Of a stretch of 52,536 nt of DNA, positions 25,333 to 34,870 are shown piece by piece. The translations under genes and the position numbers were made by a program. The DNA lies in assembly GCA_024229515.1 (NCBI GenBank), contig JAAESI010000164.1, positions 1 to 52,536 on the forward strand, read 5' to 3'. Each line of letters begins with the position of its first letter. The first letter of the stretch is position 1. The notes beneath the pieces are model-generated. The model was not told the DNA's origin, did not search any database, and saw nothing but the letters and a program-made list of their open reading frames with translations. Origin of the DNA: Pseudomonadota bacterium. Lineage in GTDB: Bacteria; Myxococcota_A; UBA796; UBA9615.

Positions 25333-28300
25333 AACCCGGCCATCACCACTTCGCCGAGCTTGTTCGCTTCGACCAGCACCTCGCGCGCCCGGTCGACGTC
25401 ACCGCGGCGGGTCAGCACCCGGGCGAGGAAGACCTTGCCCTGCGCCGCCGTGTCGCGATCGGCGCACTCCAATGCTCGGTCGATGCCGGCCTTCAGGGCG
25501 GTCTCGCCCTCGTCCAGTTCGCCGCGGAGCGCCTGGAGGTAGCCCAGGTAGACCAGGTTCATCGCCTGGCCCTTGTCCCAGTCGTTGGCCTCGGCGGCCT
25601 CCATCGACTCGGCGAAGTACTGGTAGGCGCGGGCGTAGTCGCCCATGCGGAAGTAGACGTCGCCGATGTTGTGCAGGTTCACGATGACGCCGCGGCGGTA
25701 CTCGATCCCCTTCCGGATCTCGCACGCCTCGCGGTAGCACTCCAGGGCCTCGTCGAACCGGTCCACGTGGATGTACGTGACGCCGAGGTTGTTGAGCAGC
25801 CGGCCCTGCAGGATCTTGTCGTCCGTGGTCATCGCGAGGTCGCGCGCCTTCATCAGGTGGCGCTCGCTGAGGTCGTAGTCCCCAGCCTTCATGTAGTAGC
25901 TGCCGAGGCTCCCCAGGATCCGCGCGACGCGCACGTTGTCCTCACGCGCGCGCGCCATCTTCAAGGCGCGGTTGAGGGCCACCTTGGCGGCGTCGAAGTC
26001 GCCGTGATCCAGCGCCCACCGGGCCATCTCCTCGTCCGCATCCGTCAGCAGTTCCTCGTCCTCGAGGCGCTCGGCGATCGACTGCGCCTGGCGCAGGTAC
26101 TCGCCCGCCATCGCCGCCTTGCCAAGCTCCGCGCTGGCCTTTCCGCAGGCCAACAAGGCCCGCCCCTGGAGCGGCTCGTCCTCGGCGTCGCCGGCGAATT
26201 CCAACGCCTTGGTGAAGCTCCGCAGCGCCTGCGGGGTGTGCATCGAGAGGTTCTGGATCTCGCCTACGCGGAGGTAGAGGTCGGCCAGGTGGGAGGCGAC
26301 CTCACGCCCCTCGGCGGCCTCCGCTTCGGCCCCCCGCAGCAGCAGGATGGCGCGCTGGAAGCACTTGAGGGCCTCCCGGTCGTAGTACTGCCGGGCGTAG
26401 GTCCGCCCCGCCTGCTCGGCGAAGAATGCGGCGCGGCGCAGCAGGCCGCCGGACTGGTAGTGCCGGGACAGGTCCTCGAAGCGGGGGCGCAGGTTGTCGG
26501 CGTGAAGGCGTTCGATCGCTTCGCCGACGCGGCAGTGGAACTCGCGCCGCCGGCTCGCCAGGACCCCCTTGCTGGTGACCTCCCAGCAGAGGTTGTTGCG
26601 GAAGATGTAGTCCGCCTCGCCGACCGCCTCGCCGTCTCGGACGGGGCGCACCAGCTTCATCGCCTGGAGGCGGGCGAGCACCTCGGTGAGCTCCTCGCCG
26701 CCCATGCGGGTGACCTCGGACAGGAGCGCGCGGGAGAAGGCGCGGCCCATCGTCGCGGCCACCTCGAGCACCACCCGTTCGCCAGCGGCGAGGGTGTCGA
26801 TGCGGGAGCCGATGAGGTCCTCGACCTTGGCGGGGATGTCGGCCGAGGTCAGGTCGCCCTCGATGACCGCGCGGCCCTCCTTGACCTGGAGGATCCCCTG
26901 CCGCCGCAGCTGCATGAGGATCTCCTTGGCGAAGAGGGCGTTGCCCCCCGAGGAGGCGACCACCAGGTCCATCAGCTCGTCCGGCGCCTCGGCCACCCCG
27001 AGCAGGTCGGCGGTGAACTGCTCCACCTCGTCGCGGCCCATCGGCGGCACCGCGAGACGCGTGACCGGCATCTCTTCGTCGAACGGAAGCGGGCTCTCGG
27101 GCGGCTGCGTGACCACCAGCAGCAGCTTGCTGTCGCGGAGGTTGCGGGCGAGGTGACGGGCGAGGTCCCGCGAGTAGTGGTCGACCTGGTGGAAGTTCTC
27201 CAGGGCGAGCACGACGAACTTCTGCACCGCGAGCCCCGCGAAGACCTTCCGCGTCGCCTCGAACATGCCGACCCGCATCTGGTCGCCGGACAGGTACTTG
27301 AGGTTGCTCTCGGGGAAGTCGAGCTCGTACAGCTGGCCGACGATGTGGATATCGAGCGGATCCAGGTGCAGCTCGGTCAGCCGCTGGAGCTTCTCCCGCT
27401 TGGCGTCGTCGTCGTCGGACTCCTCGAATCCGCAGACCTGTTCGAGGATCTCGCGGAACGGCAGGAACGGCACCTCGCGGCTGTAGAAGGTGCCGCGGCC
27501 GGTGTAGAAGCTGATGTCGCGATCCCGGGTGATCTCGCGGATCTCCCGGACGAATCGGGCCTTGCCGGAGCCGGCCTCGCCCTCGACGCTGAAGATGACG
27601 GACTCGCCGCTCGCGACCCGGCCGATGACCTCCTTGAGCACGTCGAACTCGCCTGCCCGCTTGACCCAGCGCCCAGCCGCGCCGCGCTCACCCCGACCGC
27701 GGAGGCGGCGGAGGCGGTAGGGGCGGACTTCCTTGGCCGCCCACTTCACGTCGATGGAGGGGAGCGGGTCGAACTCGCCGTGCTCGTTGAGCAGCCCGAA
27801 GACCCGCTCGGACACCAGCACCTCGTCCAGGCCGGCCGCTTCGCAGAGCCGGCGGGCCATCTTCACGGTGTCGCCCCAGGGGGTGTAGCTGCGCGAACGA
27901 CGGCGGCTGCGTCCCTTCTTCTCCCCGCCGGAGACGAGCACCGAGCCGCGGTGCACGCCCATCGACAGGTGGACCTTCTCGCCCTTGGCCTCGACGAACT
28001 TCTCCGACAGGCGGCGCAGGTCGCTGGCGCAGCGAACGCACAACTCCAGGTCCTTGCTGGAGACCTGCTCCAGCCCCCACAGCACCATCATTCGGTCCGA
28101 ATCGAGCCGCGTAATGCTGCCGCGGTACTTCTTGATCAGGCTCGCCAGGGACTTGAGGAACGAGAAGTTGAGCTTGAGGATCGCCTCCTCGCCGACGCGA
28201 TCGGCGATGTCGGTGAGGCCCGTGATCTCCACGGCCAACACTTCGACCTGGCGCCGCTCGCCCTGGGCCACGCGGACCGCGCCGAGGTCGGGGGTGCCAC

Positions 28301-29417
28301 CGCTGCCGCTCAGGCCGGACACCGACAGGTCGACGGTCGCCCACTCGCCGGAGGTCAGCGCCTTGTTCACGTCCGGCGCGTCTTCGACCTTCAAGGCCGG
28401 GGGGTCGATCAGGTCGGGGCCGCGGGACAGCTCGCCGAGGTCGTGGACGATCTTGTTGATCACCGAGCCCGCGCTCTCGCGCTGGTACTCCTCGGCGAAG
28501 ATCTCCTTCATGAACTCGGCGACGTCGGCCCTCGCGACGCGCATGCCGACGTCGTACAGGAACGCCTGCAGGTCCTCCTGGAAGTCGCGCGAGCGCTGGT
28601 AGCGGTCCTCGGGATCCCGCGCGAGGGCCTTGAGCAGGATCTCCTCCAGCCGGCCGGGGATCTCCGGATTCACCGCGCGCGGGGGCGGGATCTCCGCACC
28701 CCGGACCATGCGCATCTTCTCCTTGCGGTCCTTGCCCGCGTAGAGGCGCTGTCCGGTGATCAGCTCGTACAGAATGATGCCGGCAGCGAAGATGTCGGAC
28801 CGGCTGTCGACACCGTGGCCGAGCGCCTGCTCCGGCGCCATGTAGGCGAACTTGCCGCCGGCCATCTTGCCGGCCTCTTCCTCGGCCACCTCGCCCACGC
28901 GGGCGATGCCGAAGTCCACCAACTTCACGTCGCCTTCGTAGGAGATCAGGATGTTGTGGGGCGAGACGTCCTGGTGAACCACGTTGAGCGGGCGGCCGCC
29001 GGGGTCACACAGGGTGTGCGCGTAGTCGAGCCCGCGGGCGACCTCGCTGATGATGTGAACGCCGGTGGGGATGGGGAGGAAGCGGCGTGTCTTCCGGCCC
29101 AGCTTGATGACCCGCATCAAGTCGTGGCCATGGATGAACTCCATGGCCATGTAGTAGTCCTTGTCGACGACGCCGAGGTCGTACACCTGCACCACGTTGG
29201 CGTGGTTCAACGAAACGGCGATCTTCGCCTCGTTGATGAACATCCGAACGAATTCGGGGTTCCGCGACAGGTGCGGAAGGATCTTCTTGATGACGAGGAG
29301 CCTCTCGAACCCGGCGACGCCGTACGACTTGGCCTTGTAGACCTCCGCCATACCGCCGGTCGCGATCTTCTCGATCAGCTGGTATTTGCCGAAGCGGATC
29401 GGTTCGAATTGGCCCAC
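25329..29417 (-). CDS. Ser/Thr kinase fused to cyclase-like, AAA/NTPase and TPR modules
   Basis: This 1362-residue soluble regulator has four modules. The Ser/Thr protein kinase (about 10-285) has the glycine loop ATGGMAEVYKA, the catalytic HQDVSPHN near 147, DFG near 166 and MAPEQ. A class III nucleotide cyclase-like domain follows (about 375-560). It is degenerate: AVEITGL replaces the usual FADIxG, and LDSDRMMVLWG replaces a GDG-type motif, so catalysis is doubtful. A STAND-like NTPase has Walker A GEAGSGKAR near 612. Tetratricopeptide repeats fill the C-terminal 350 or so residues. Similar kinase-cyclase-ATPase-TPR fusions occur in myxobacteria. The gene starts 12 nt after rpoH ends and overlaps the ADP-ribosylglycohydrolase gene. 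Control of the heat-shock response is a natural hypothesis. Confidence 0.9.
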   Translation of the reverse strand: MGQFEPIRFGKYQLIEKIATGGMAEVYKAKSYGVAGFERLLVIKKILPHLSRNPEFVRMFINEAKIAVSLNHANVVQVYDLGVVDKDYYMAMEFIHGHDLMRVIKLGRKTRRFLPIPTGVHIISEVARGLDYAHTLCDPGGRPLNVVHQDVSPHNILISYEGDVKLVDFGIARVGEVAEEEAGKMAGGKFAYMAPEQALGHGVDSRSDIFAAGIILYELITGQRLYAGKDRKEKMRMVRGAEIPPPRAVNPEIPGRLEEILLKALARDPEDRYQRSRDFQEDLQAFLYDVGMRVARADVAEFMKEIFAEEYQRESAGSVINKIVHDLGELSRGPDLIDPPALKVEDAPDVNKALTSGEWATVDLSVSGLSGSGGTPDLGAVRVAQGERRQVEVLAVEITGLTDIADRVGEEAILKLNFSFLKSLASLIKKYRGSITRLDSDRMMVLWGLEQVSSKDLELCVRCASDLRRLSEKFVEAKGEKVHLSMGVHRGSVLVSGGEKKGRSRRRSRSYTPWGDTVKMARRLCEAAGLDEVLVSERVFGLLNEHGEFDPLPSIDVKWAAKEVRPYRLRRLRGRGERGAAGRWVKRAGEFDVLKEVIGRVASGESVIFSVEGEAGSGKARFVREIREITRDRDISFYTGRGTFYSREVPFLPFREILEQVCGFEESDDDDAKREKLQRLTELHLDPLDIHIVGQLYELDFPESNLKYLSGDQMRVGMFEATRKVFAGLAVQKFVVLALENFHQVDHYSRDLARHLARNLRDSKLLLVVTQPPESPLPFDEEMPVTRLAVPPMGRDEVEQFTADLLGVAEAPDELMDLVVASSGGNALFAKEILMQLRRQGILQVKEGRAVIEGDLTSADIPAKVEDLIGSRIDTLAAGERVVLEVAATMGRAFSRALLSEVTRMGGEELTEVLARLQAMKLVRPVRDGEAVGEADYIFRNNLCWEVTSKGVLASRRREFHCRVGEAIERLHADNLRPRFEDLSRHYQSGGLLRRAAFFAEQAGRTYARQYYDREALKCFQRAILLLRGAEAEAAEGREVASHLADLYLRVGEIQNLSMHTPQALRSFTKALEFAGDAEDEPLQGRALLACGKASAELGKAAMAGEYLRQAQSIAERLEDEELLTDADEEMARWALDHGDFDAAKVALNRALKMARAREDNVRVARILGSLGSYYMKAGDYDLSERHLMKARDLAMTTDDKILQGRLLNNLGVTYIHVDRFDEALECYREACEIRKGIEYRRGVIVNLHNIGDVYFRMGDYARAYQYFAESMEAAEANDWDKGQAMNLVYLGYLQALRGELDEGETALKAGIDRALECADRDTAAQGKVFLARVLTRRGDVDRAREVLVEANKLGEVVMAGL

Positions 29418-29429
29418 GGACCGAAAATC

Positions 29430-30293
29430 TTACGCGACGCGGCTCCGCTCGTACTTCGGGACCATGATGTTCTTCAGCTTTCGGATGGCCTGAGCCTCCA
29501 GCTGACGCACCCGCTCGCGGCTCAGGCCGAGCTCCCGGCCGACCTCGCGAAGGGTCATGGAATCGGGCCCCTGGTGGCGGAGCCGGATGATCTCGCGCTC
29601 GCGCTCGGGGAGCCGGGAGATCGCCTGGGTGAGCAGCTGCTTGCGCACCGCTTCGTCCTCGAACTCGGCGGCAGCCGCTTCGGGGTCCGCCTTGCTGCAC
29701 TCGACCCGGTCGCCGAAGGTCGTGCCGCCGCCTTCCTCGTCCAGGGGCACATCGAGGCTGAGGTCGCGACCGCGGAGGGCACCCATCATCAGCACGACGT
29801 CCTTGGGGCGGGCGTCCAGTTCCTCGGCGATCCGGGCGATGCGCGACTCGCTCCCCTCCCCGTCGGGGCCGCCCACGGCGAGCGCCTTGGGGAGCTTGTA
29901 GAAGAGGCGGCGCTGAGCCTGCGTGGTGCCGATGCGGACCAGGGACCAGGTCTGGATGACGTGGCTCTGGATGTAGGCCTTGATCCACCAGACGGCGTAG
30001 CTGATGAGCCGGGTGCCGCGGGACGGATCGAACTTCTCGACGGCGCGAATGAGGCCCAGGTTGCCTTCCTGGATGAGGTCCGGGAGAGGCACGCCGTACT
30101 TGCGGTAGCCCATCGCCACCTTCACGACGAACCGGAGGTTCCGCTGCACCAGCTCCTCGGCGGCGGCCTCGTCCCGCGTCTCCACCCAGCGGCGGGCGAG
30201 GGCGTTCTCCTCCTCGCGGGTCAGAAGATCCGAACGATGGATGTCGTTCATGTAGGCGGAAACGGAAGTGCGGTTGCCGTCGTGCTGGGCCAT
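29430..30293 (-). CDS. rpoH: RNA polymerase sigma factor, RpoH (sigma-32) type
   Basis: This 287-residue group 3/RpoH-like sigma factor carries region 2 (LVQRNLRFVVKVAMGYRKYG and LIQEGNLGLIRAVEKFD, with YAVWWIKAYIQ following) and a region 4 helix-turn-helix (LREVGRELGLSRERVRQLE). There is no N-terminal region 1.1. The QTWSLVRIGTTQAQRRLFY segment between regions 2 and 3 resembles the RpoH box of heat-shock sigma factors. GGAG lies about 9 nt before the ATG. It diverges from lon, a classic sigma-32 target, and leads the kinase/cyclase-like operon. The alternative is another group 2/3 sigma, but size, box and neighbourhood favour RpoH. Confidence 0.87.
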   Translation of the reverse strand: MAQHDGNRTSVSAYMNDIHRSDLLTREEENALARRWVETRDEAAAEELVQRNLRFVVKVAMGYRKYGVPLPDLIQEGNLGLIRAVEKFDPSRGTRLISYAVWWIKAYIQSHVIQTWSLVRIGTTQAQRRLFYKLPKALAVGGPDGEGSESRIARIAEELDARPKDVVLMMGALRGRDLSLDVPLDEEGGGTTFGDRVECSKADPEAAAAEFEDEAVRKQLLTQAISRLPEREREIIRLRHQGPDSMTLREVGRELGLSRERVRQLEAQAIRKLKNIMVPKYERSRVA

Positions 30294-30484
30294 CTATCGA
30301 GTCTCCAATGGGTCGAAAGCGCTCCTTTGACGGACGCAATCCGGATTTATTCGACAAACCATCGAATTTTTTTCCTGTACGACCGTCGCGCTCGATCGGA
30401 TCGCTTGACGGAGACCCGGCGAGGACTAGGATTGCGCGGCTTCGGACGGGGCCCACCGGCCGTCACGAAGCGGAAAGGCAGCGC
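30294..30484. promoter_or_regulatory. Divergent rpoH-lon regulatory region
   Basis: This 190-nt gap contains an A+T-rich patch (30340-30375, with a run of seven or more T). On the plus strand TTGACG (30405-30410), a 16-nt spacer and TAGGAT (30427-30432) form a good sigma-70-like promoter for lon, followed by a leader of about 46 nt and GGAAAGG 6 nt before the ATG. The preceding C makes the -35 CTTGAC, close to the sigma-32 CTTGAA, but a CCCCAT -10 is not evident. No clear rpoH promoter could be assigned on the minus strand. Confidence 0.6.
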
Positions 30485-32914
30485 ATGTCGCAGCAATCGG
30501 ACACCCAGGGACGCACGGGCGAGCCCCTCCCCCAGACCCCTGAGGTCCCCCCCGAGCCGTGGGAGGTGGTCCCCTACCGCCCCGACGAGACCGATCCCGT
30601 GCCCCACACCGTGGGCGTGCTCCCGCTGCGCGATCTGGCGCTGTTCCCCGGGATGGTCACCCCCCTGGTGGTCGCCCGGACTCCGAGCGTGGCCGTGCTC
30701 AAGCGCGCCGCCGCGCTGGGCACCCCGATCGTGTTCGTCACGCAGCGGAACGCCGAGATCCCGGAGCCCGACCGCGAGGATCTGTACGAGTTCGGCACCC
30801 TGGGACGCGTGCTGCGGGCCCTCCGCTTCAGCGACGGGAGCCTCCGGGTGCTCGTCGAAGGGCTCCGTCGAGTCCGCCTCGGGATGATGGTCTCGACGTC
30901 CCCGGCTCCTCGCGTGCGCGTGACCGCCCTGGACGAATTGAACGGTGAGACCGCCGGAGCGGAGGTGCTCCGCCGCCACTTGCGGGATGACTTCACGACC
31001 TTCCTGACCCTCATGGGCAAGGCCCCGGTCGAGCTGGACGCGGTGGTCGGTTCGCTCGAGAGCCCCAGCCGGCTGGCCGACTACGTCGCCGGCAACCTCC
31101 CCCTGCGGGCCGAGGAGATGCAGTCGGCCCTCGCGGAGATCGACGTCGAACGCCGGCTCACGCGCGTGCGCGAATTCCTTGGGCGGGAGATGGAGCTGAC
31201 GGAGCTGAACGCGAAGATCGTGGCCAACGTGCAGGCCGCGATGGACGCCAACCAGCGCGAGTACTACCTCAAGGAGCAGCTCCGGGCGGTCAAGGAGGAG
31301 CTGGGGCAGTTCGACCCCGTGCTCGGCGAGATCGGCGGACTGCGGACCAAGGTCGAGGCGTCCGGGATGCCCGACGAGGTCCGTGCCGAGGCGATGAGCG
31401 AGCTCGAGCGCATGGAGCGCATGCACCGCGACGCGTCCGAGTACACGGTGTCGCGCAGCTGGATCGACTGGCTGCTCAAGATGCCCTGGGGCGCCGCCAC
31501 CCAGGACCGGCTGGATCTCGCGGCCGTCGAGGCGGTGCTGGACGAAGACCACACCGGCCTCGAAGAGGTGAAGGAGCGGATCCTGGAGTACCTCGCGGTG
31601 CGCCAGCTCAACCCCAACAGCAAGGGCGCGATCCTGTGCTTCGTCGGGCCTCCGGGCGTGGGCAAGACGAGCCTGGGCCGCTCCATCGCGCGAGCTCTGG
31701 ACCGCAAGTTCCAGCGCATTGCGCTGGGCGGCGTGAAGGACGAGAGCGAGATCCGCGGCCACCGCCGGACCTACATCGGCTCGATGCCCGGTCGGATCAT
31801 CCAGGCGATCAAGCGCGCCGGGAGCAACAACCCGGTGATGGTGCTGGACGAGATCGACAAACTCGGCAGCGACCACCGCGGCGACCCCAGCGCGGCGCTG
31901 CTGGAGGCGCTCGACCCCGAGCAGAACCACACCTTCATCGACCACTACCTCGACGTGCCGTTCGACCTCAGCCAGGTGATGTTCATCTGCACCGCGAACG
32001 TGGCGGCGTCGATCCCGCCGGCCCTGCAGGACCGGATGGAGACCATCGAGCTCAACGGGTACATCGAGGAGGAGAAGCTCGCGATCGCGAAGGAGCACCT
32101 CGTGCCGAAGATCCGCCGCGAAGCGGGTCTGAAGCGCAAGCAGGGCGCCCTCGGCGACGACGTCATCCTCGAGATCATCCGCAGCTACACGTCGGAGGCG
32201 GGGGTGCGCGGACTGGAGCGTGAGCTCGCCCGCATCGCCCGAAAGGTCGCCCGAAAGGTCGTCGCCAAGAAGCGCGGCGCGGGCAAGGTCAGCATGGAGA
32301 ACCTGATCGACTTCGTCGGGCCGCAGAAGTACTTCCGCGACATGGCCGAGCGGACCGACCTCCCCGGCATCGCGGTGGGGCTCGCGTGGACCGCGGTCGG
32401 CGGCGAGATCCTGTTCGTCGAGGCGACGAAGATGGAGGCCGGCGATCGCAAGTTCAAGGTCACGGGGCAGCTCGGATCGGTGATGAAGGAGTCGGCCGAG
32501 ACGGCGCTGAGCTACGTGCGCAGCCACGCCACCGCGCTGGGCATCCAGCCGGAGCTGTTCAAGACCTCGGACCTGCACATCCACGTGCCCCAGGGAGCGA
32601 TCCCGAAGGACGGGCCCAGCGCCGGCGTGACCATCGCCGTAGCGCTGACGTCCCTGCTCACCGGGCGTCGCATCCACCACAAGCTGGCGATGACGGGCGA
32701 GCTGACCCTGCGCGGCAAGGTGCTGCCCGTCGGGGGCATCAAGGAGAAGGTGCTCGCCGCTCGACGCGCCGGGATCGAGCGGGTGCTGCTGCCGAGGCAG
32801 AACGCCAAGGATCTGCTCGACATCCCCGCGCCGCTGCGGGACGACGTGACCCCGATCTTCGTGGACTCCATCGAGGACGTCTGGGAGCACGTCTGGGCCG
32901 ACGCGAACGAGTGA
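30485..32914 (+). CDS. lon: ATP-dependent protease Lon
   Basis: This 809-residue Lon protease has an N-terminal substrate-binding LonN domain (VLPLRDLALFPGMVTPLVV near 40-60), an AAA+ module with Walker A GPPGVGKTSLGRS near 389 and Walker B VLDEIDKLG near 455, and a C-terminal Ser-Lys protease domain with DGPSAGVT (Ser near 710) and GGIKEKVLAA (Lys near 752). The ATG at 30485 is chosen because GGAAAGG precedes it by 6 nt and the first LonN motif follows; the frame is open from 30308 but that part lacks coding character. It diverges from rpoH. The GTG start of the HAD gene overlaps its stop by 4 nt. Confidence 0.96.
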   Translation: MSQQSDTQGRTGEPLPQTPEVPPEPWEVVPYRPDETDPVPHTVGVLPLRDLALFPGMVTPLVVARTPSVAVLKRAAALGTPIVFVTQRNAEIPEPDREDLYEFGTLGRVLRALRFSDGSLRVLVEGLRRVRLGMMVSTSPAPRVRVTALDELNGETAGAEVLRRHLRDDFTTFLTLMGKAPVELDAVVGSLESPSRLADYVAGNLPLRAEEMQSALAEIDVERRLTRVREFLGREMELTELNAKIVANVQAAMDANQREYYLKEQLRAVKEELGQFDPVLGEIGGLRTKVEASGMPDEVRAEAMSELERMERMHRDASEYTVSRSWIDWLLKMPWGAATQDRLDLAAVEAVLDEDHTGLEEVKERILEYLAVRQLNPNSKGAILCFVGPPGVGKTSLGRSIARALDRKFQRIALGGVKDESEIRGHRRTYIGSMPGRIIQAIKRAGSNNPVMVLDEIDKLGSDHRGDPSAALLEALDPEQNHTFIDHYLDVPFDLSQVMFICTANVAASIPPALQDRMETIELNGYIEEEKLAIAKEHLVPKIRREAGLKRKQGALGDDVILEIIRSYTSEAGVRGLERELARIARKVARKVVAKKRGAGKVSMENLIDFVGPQKYFRDMAERTDLPGIAVGLAWTAVGGEILFVEATKMEAGDRKFKVTGQLGSVMKESAETALSYVRSHATALGIQPELFKTSDLHIHVPQGAIPKDGPSAGVTIAVALTSLLTGRRIHHKLAMTGELTLRGKVLPVGGIKEKVLAARRAGIERVLLPRQNAKDLLDIPAPLRDDVTPIFVDSIEDVWEHVWADANE

Positions 32915-33594
32915 CTCCCCGCGCCGCCTTCTTCGACCTCGACCGCACGCTCCTGAGCGTGAACAGCGGGGCGTTGTGGTTCCGGCGGGAGCGCGCCGAA
33001 GGGCGGCTGCCGCTGACCCAGGCGGTGGAGGCGGGCCTCTGGATGGGGCTGTACGGAGTGGGCCTGCTGCGGGCGCGTACCGCCCTGGGACGCGCCGTTC
33101 GCGCCGTCGCGGGGCAGTCCGAGGCGGAACTCGAGGAGCGCACACGGCGGTTCTACAGCTTGGACGTGGCGTCTTCGTTCGCGCCCGGAGGGCTCGCCGC
33201 GGTGCAGGCCCACCGCGAGGCCGGGGACACGCTCGTGCTGCTGACCTCGTCCTCGGAGTACATCTCCCGATGCGTGCAGGAGGAGCTCGGCCTCGACGAC
33301 ATCCTCTGCATGAAGCTCGGGGTCTCGGGCGGCCGGTTCACCGGGGAGATCGAGCAGCTGTGCTTCGGCGCGGCGAAGGTCACGGTGGCGCAGCAGTGGG
33401 CCGAGCCCCGGGGCATCGACCTGGCCAACTGTTGGTTCTATTCGGACTCGATCACCGACCTCCCCATGCTGGAGCGGGTCGGCCGAGCGATGGTCGTGCA
33501 TCCTGACCCGCGCCTGGGACGGGTGGCGCGCAAGCGTGGATGGCCGGTGCTGGACTGGTCCGCAGCGAGTGAGATGGAGGCAGCAGGTGGTTGA
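32911..33594 (+). CDS. HAD-superfamily IB phosphatase (SerB-like)
   Basis: This 227-residue haloacid-dehalogenase hydrolase has the nucleophile motif FFDLDRTLL at residues 7-15, a Thr/Ser motif (LLTSSSEY) mid-protein, and a terminal acidic motif YSDSITDLPML. This pattern fits the HAD-IB group with a helical cap, which includes phosphoserine phosphatases and phosphocholine or lysophospholipid phosphatases. The substrate cannot be told. The GTG start overlaps the lon stop (GTGA), and the M20 gene starts inside its 3' end, so the three are likely co-transcribed. Confidence 0.85.
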   Translation: MTPRAAFFDLDRTLLSVNSGALWFRRERAEGRLPLTQAVEAGLWMGLYGVGLLRARTALGRAVRAVAGQSEAELEERTRRFYSLDVASSFAPGGLAAVQAHREAGDTLVLLTSSSEYISRCVQEELGLDDILCMKLGVSGGRFTGEIEQLCFGAAKVTVAQQWAEPRGIDLANCWFYSDSITDLPMLERVGRAMVVHPDPRLGRVARKRGWPVLDWSAASEMEAAGG

Positions 33595-34768
33595 CCCGAA
33601 GATCCCGGAGCTCCCCGCGGGGCTGTTCGATCAGCTCGTCGCGCTGCGGCGGGACATCCACATGCACCCGGAGTTGAGCTTCGAGGAGGCCCGCACGGGC
33701 GAAACGGTCGCGGTGGCGCTGGAGGGCTTCGGCCTGAGCCCGCGGCGGGGCGTGGTCAAGACCGGCGTGGTCGTCGACATCGGCGCCGGCGAGGGTCCGT
33801 TGGTGGCGCTGCGGGCGGATCTGGACGCGCTCCCGATGCAGGAGGAGACCGACCTTCCCTACGCCTCCACCGTGCCCGGGGTGATGCACTCGTGCGCCCA
33901 CGACGGCCACACCGCGAGCCTCGTGGGGGCGGCGGCGCTGCTGGCTGCGAACCCGCCGTCGGACGGCCGGGTGCGGTTGATCTTCCAGCCCGCCGAGGAG
34001 CGGGGCAACGGAGCCCTGCACGTCTGCAACGAAGGCCACCTCGAGGGCGTGCAGGCGATCTTCGGCATCCACGTGGACAACCGCTGGCCCGCCGGCACGG
34101 TGGTGGTGAGCCCCGGCCCGGTGTGCGCTTCGTCGCGCAGCTTCGGCATCGAGGTGACGGGCAAGGGCGGGCATGCGGCCCGGCCCCACGAGGGGGTCGA
34201 CGCGATCGCCGCGGGGGCCGCGATGGTGACCGCGATTCAGTCGATCATCGCCCGCGAAGTACGCCCCGGTGAAGCTGCCGTCATCACCGTGGGCCGGTTC
34301 GAGGGAGGCGCGCACCGCAGCACCCTGGCGGGTTCGGCGAGCATGCTCGGGACGATCCGCTGCTTCGACGATACCGTCTCGATCCAACTCAAGGACGCAC
34401 TCGAGCGCGTGGTCCGGGGCGTCGCCGCGGCCTACCGCTGCGAGGTCGACGTCACCTTCGGCGAGGGCTGCCCGGCGGTCATCAACGACGAGGGCGTGGT
34501 CGGCATCGCGCGCCGCGCGGCCGCGAGCGTCGTCGGCGACGGCGGGGTGCTTCCGCTGCCCCACCCCAACACGGGAGCCGAGGACTTCAGCTTCTACCTG
34601 CGCCACGCACCGGGGGCCTATGCCCGGCTCGGCGGTCGCACCCCGGGCGATCCCCACCTGCCGACGCACAACACGCGGTTCGACTTCGACGAGCGCACGA
34701 TGGCGGTGGGAGCGCGGTACCTGGAGTCCGCCGCGCGCGAAGCGATCGCGGCTTTGCAAGACGCATAA
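33587..34768 (+). CDS. M20-family amidohydrolase (aminoacylase/hippurate hydrolase type)
   Basis: This 393-residue dinuclear metal amidohydrolase of the M20D/AbgB-type cytosolic family has metal-binding and catalytic motifs DLDALPMQEE and HSCAHDGHTAS near 105-115, and QPAEERGNGA near 140; a dimerisation domain sits in the middle and an HNTRFDFDE end follows. Members hydrolyse N-acyl amino acids or related amides. GTG at 33587 is preferred because GGAGG lies 6 nt upstream; it overlaps the HAD gene by 8 nt. Just downstream lies the long palindrome. The substrate is unknown. Confidence 0.88.
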   Translation: MVDPKIPELPAGLFDQLVALRRDIHMHPELSFEEARTGETVAVALEGFGLSPRRGVVKTGVVVDIGAGEGPLVALRADLDALPMQEETDLPYASTVPGVMHSCAHDGHTASLVGAAALLAANPPSDGRVRLIFQPAEERGNGALHVCNEGHLEGVQAIFGIHVDNRWPAGTVVVSPGPVCASSRSFGIEVTGKGGHAARPHEGVDAIAAGAAMVTAIQSIIAREVRPGEAAVITVGRFEGGAHRSTLAGSASMLGTIRCFDDTVSIQLKDALERVVRGVAAAYRCEVDVTFGEGCPAVINDEGVVGIARRAAASVVGDGGVLPLPHPNTGAEDFSFYLRHAPGAYARLGGRTPGDPHLPTHNTRFDFDERTMAVGARYLESAAREAIAALQDA

Positions 34769-34870
34769 GCGTCGCGCAGCGCCGGAGGCGCGGAGGTCCC
34801 TGGGAAGCCCTCGACGGCGCGTAAAGCGACGCGCAGCGCCCGCAGGGGCGCGTAGTTCCAAGGAAGCCCC
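34767..34870 (+). repeat. Direct repeat flanking the left palindrome arm
   Basis: Two related copies of about 55 nt begin at about 34767 and 34822. Each holds a GCGCAGCGCC core, then a G-rich stretch and GGAAGCCC. A third copy of the core and its flank lies inverted at the outer end of the right arm (about 35360-35395). The pattern suggests that the repeat's edge was duplicated on the left side. Confidence 0.65.

Noticed and set aside
25671..30887. A 1738-codon open frame on the plus strand
   Set aside because: It lies opposite the kinase gene and rpoH. Such antisense frames arise in high-G+C genes. It has no recognisable domain, whereas the minus-strand frames carry clear kinase, ATPase and sigma-factor motifs.
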